NCBI GenBank assembly: GCA_005788585.1 | Contig: SYBY01000148.1 | Span: 1-6,849 of the forward strand | Length of the DNA stretch: 6,849 nt | Direction of reading: 5' to 3' | DNA from: Actinomycetota bacterium | GTDB lineage: Bacteria > Actinomycetota > Thermoleophilia > Solirubrobacterales > Solirubrobacteraceae | Part shown: positions 5,371-6,849 of the stretch, piece after piece | Position numbering within the stretch: position 1 is the first letter of the stretch | Layout: every line of letters starts with the position of its first letter | The notes under the pieces: model-generated | What the model was told of the DNA's origin: nothing | The model's input: only the letters and a program-made list of their open reading frames with translations | Database searches by the model: none | Translations under genes and position numbers: made by a program

Positions 5371-5400
5371 CGTATGTGAGCGCGCAGCGCGAGTCATACG
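5371..5400. terminator. Possible hairpin terminator over the end of the TPR gene
   Basis: CGTATG (5371-5376) and CATACG (5395-5400) form a 6-bp outer stem enclosing a second small stem (GCGC 5380-5383 with GCGC 5387-5390). The structure covers the stop codon of the glycosyltransferase-TPR gene. No T-run follows on the minus strand, so it may stop transcription poorly or act as a 3'-end protector. Confidence 0.3.
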
Positions 5401-6849
5401 GCAATCAGTTCGAGGATCTTCGCGGCCACCGGGTTGGTGGGCTCGATGCGGCGGACCTCTTCGACGAAGGTCGCGGCGTCGTCGTTCATGCCGCGCATGG
5501 CCGCGACCTGCGCCAAGCCGAGGAGCGCGGGCACGTCGGCGCCGGCCTCCTGGACGACGGCGACCCACTCGTCGGCGGCCGACTCGAGGAACCCGCGGCG
5601 CAGGTACATGGTGGCCAGGCGCTCGTGGCGCTCGCGCCACGGCAGGGCGACGGACTCGACGATCGGCAGGAGCTCGCCGAAACGCTCGAACGCCTCCAGG
5701 CGCAGGAGTGCCTCGAGCATCGTCAGCCCGGACGCCGCCGAGGCGGCGGGGAGTGACGGCGGAGCGGGCGTGCCGTCCCGGCGCGCGCGCCAGGCCAGCA
5801 GCACCTGGAGGTCGGGGTCGGGCAGGCCGGCGTCGCGAGCGCGCTGGAGCGCGGCGTCCAGCGCGTCAGCGAGCGCGTCATGCTCCTCGTCGGCGAGCAG
5901 CGCGAAGCAGATGGTCCGGGCCGCGGCGGCGCCCCAGTCCGAGTCCGGTCCGAGCGGGTCGACGGCGTCGGCGGCCTCCGTCAGCTTGCCCTGCGACAGC
6001 AGCGTCTCGGAGAGCGCGAGGCGCAGCGGGGGGTTGTCCGGCTGCGAGTCGAGAGCCTCGCGCAGCTGCGCCTCGGCCAGCTCGGCGGCGCCGCGCTCGT
6101 GCAGCGGGACGGCCAGCATGAAGCGGGCGGCGGCGCTGAGGTGCCCGTCGGCCTCGACGGCCTCGACGACGGCCTCGGGCTCGCCGCCGCGGAGCAGCAT
6201 GACCTCGGCCAGCGGCTCGACGGCGGACAGGAACTGCGGGTACGCGCTGCGCACGTCGAGCAGCAGCCGCTCGGACTCCTCGAGGTTGCCCCGGGAGCGC
6301 TCGAGGTCGGCCAGCGACGTCTGCGCGAGGAACGAGCCGCAGCCGACGGTGGCCGAGTAGTTGCTCGGCGCGTCGCCCATCTCGATGCAGGTCCGCAGGT
6401 ATGCGGCCGACCCGTCGATGTCGCCGAGCGCCCGCGTCGCGTGCGCCTGCTCGAGGACGATGTCGGTGAAGCCCGGCAGGATCGCGAGGACCTCGTCGCC
6501 CTTGGCGATGCACTCCTCGAAGCGGGTGTTGATGCGCAGCGACTGCACGTAGCGCGCGCAGCACGACGGCACGAAGCCGTAGCTCAGCATCTCCGGGTCG
6601 TCCTGCAGCTTCGCCCACGCCCGCTCGAAGTGCTCGAGCGCCTTGGCCTGCTCGCCGGCGCCGGAGTACTCCGAGCCGAGGTTGTAGTGGTGGAACGCGG
6701 TGTCCACCCCCTCCTCGCTCTGCTTGAGCAGGAGGTCCAGGTTGCGGCGGGACTTCTCCTTGGCGTCGCGGACGACGCCCAGGTAGCCGTAGTGCTCGAC
6801 GCGCACGTCGGTGATCTCGGTGCGCTCGGGCAGCCAGCCCGGCAGGTTC
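5394..6849 (-). CDS. Glycosyltransferase-TPR protein, C-terminal part (5' end outside window)
   Basis: The frame is open to the right edge, so the true start is outside; 484 residues are visible. The visible N-terminus reads LPGWLPERTEITDVRVEHYGYLGV, followed by RDAKEKSRRNLDLLLKQ. HYGY followed by K-x-x-RN-x-x-LL is the usual junction between a family 2 (SunS-like) glycosyltransferase domain and its TPR tail. The rest is a helical repeat superhelix: YNLGSEYSGAGEQAKALEHF is the clearest TPR, followed by about ten more degenerate units up to AKILELIAV. The catalytic domain, with its nucleotide-sugar site, would lie beyond the edge and cannot be checked. Next to flaG-fliD, the likely role is glycosylation of flagellin or another surface protein in the cytoplasm. 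A pure TPR protein is the alternative. It is separated from flaG by 241 bases and a promoter, so it is probably a different unit. Confidence 0.75.
   Translation of the reverse strand, partial: NLPGWLPERTEITDVRVEHYGYLGVVRDAKEKSRRNLDLLLKQSEEGVDTAFHHYNLGSEYSGAGEQAKALEHFERAWAKLQDDPEMLSYGFVPSCCARYVQSLRINTRFEECIAKGDEVLAILPGFTDIVLEQAHATRALGDIDGSAAYLRTCIEMGDAPSNYSATVGCGSFLAQTSLADLERSRGNLEESERLLLDVRSAYPQFLSAVEPLAEVMLLRGGEPEAVVEAVEADGHLSAAARFMLAVPLHERGAAELAEAQLREALDSQPDNPPLRLALSETLLSQGKLTEAADAVDPLGPDSDWGAAAARTICFALLADEEHDALADALDAALQRARDAGLPDPDLQVLLAWRARRDGTPAPPSLPAASAASGLTMLEALLRLEAFERFGELLPIVESVALPWRERHERLATMYLRRGFLESAADEWVAVVQEAGADVPALLGLAQVAAMRGMNDDAATFVEEVRRIEPTNPVAAKILELIAV

Noticed and set aside
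5153..5404. Upstream in-frame extension of FlaG toward 5404
   Set aside because: It crosses the promoter and leader and overlaps the end of the TPR gene; the ATG at 5152 has a strong AGGAGG.
1..6849. Search for mobile elements, CRISPR arrays, tRNA/rRNA, defence or toxin systems
   Set aside because: No transposase, spaced repeat array, tRNA-like fold or defence gene is visible; the genes form an ordinary co-directional flagellar cluster apart from one unknown exported protein.

Overview
The window is a piece of a flagellar gene cluster from a high-GC bacterium, and every gene I can support lies on the minus strand. Read in the direction of transcription (right to left), the order is: the C-terminal part of a glycosyltransferase-TPR protein (cut by the right edge), flaG, fliD, fliS, a fliT-like gene, a gene for a cysteine-rich exported protein of unknown function, flgB, flgC, fliE and the first 70 codons of fliF (cut by the left edge). 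The high GC content, flagellin-type axial proteins, Actinobacteria-like flgB-flgC-fliE-fliF order and the style of the exported protein (CPPG-type cysteine motifs, arginine-rich signal peptide) suggest a flagellated member of the Actinomycetota, possibly Thermoleophilia (Conexibacter, Patulibacter or Solirubrobacter relatives). That placement is inference, not a match.

Right region (about 5394-6849): a long TPR superhelix that follows an HYGY motif typical of family 2 glycosyltransferases with TPR tails. Beside filament genes it is a good candidate for flagellin glycosylation.

Intergenic region 5153-5393 (241 bp): no gene. It holds a sigma-28-type flagellar promoter (TCAA-N15-GCCGATTC), a perfect palindrome GTACTAGTAC just upstream of it, a GC-rich 5'-leader hairpin, and a leader element CCCATGGATGGG.

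Middle region (about 2639-5152): the filament-cap operon flaG-fliD-fliS-fliT, encoding a FlaG-like protein, the cap protein, the flagellin chaperone and a FliT-like FliD chaperone. The genes are tightly spaced, and fliS and the fliT-like gene overlap by one base (TGATG).

Region 1525-2595: a 356-residue exported protein unrelated to known flagellar parts, inserted between the cap operon and the rod operon.

Intergenic region 1384-1524 (141 bp): a second promoter with the same architecture (TCAA-N15-GCCGACTC), with a perfect 9-bp inverted repeat flanking its -10 box and a second copy of the CCCATGGATGGG leader element.

Left region (1-1383): the rod/basal-body operon flgB-flgC-fliE-fliF, encoding proximal rod proteins, the rod-MS-ring adaptor and the MS ring.

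The main new observation is that the two flagellar transcription units share both a sigma-28-like promoter and a 5'-leader element. No mobile element, CRISPR array, tRNA or rRNA is visible.
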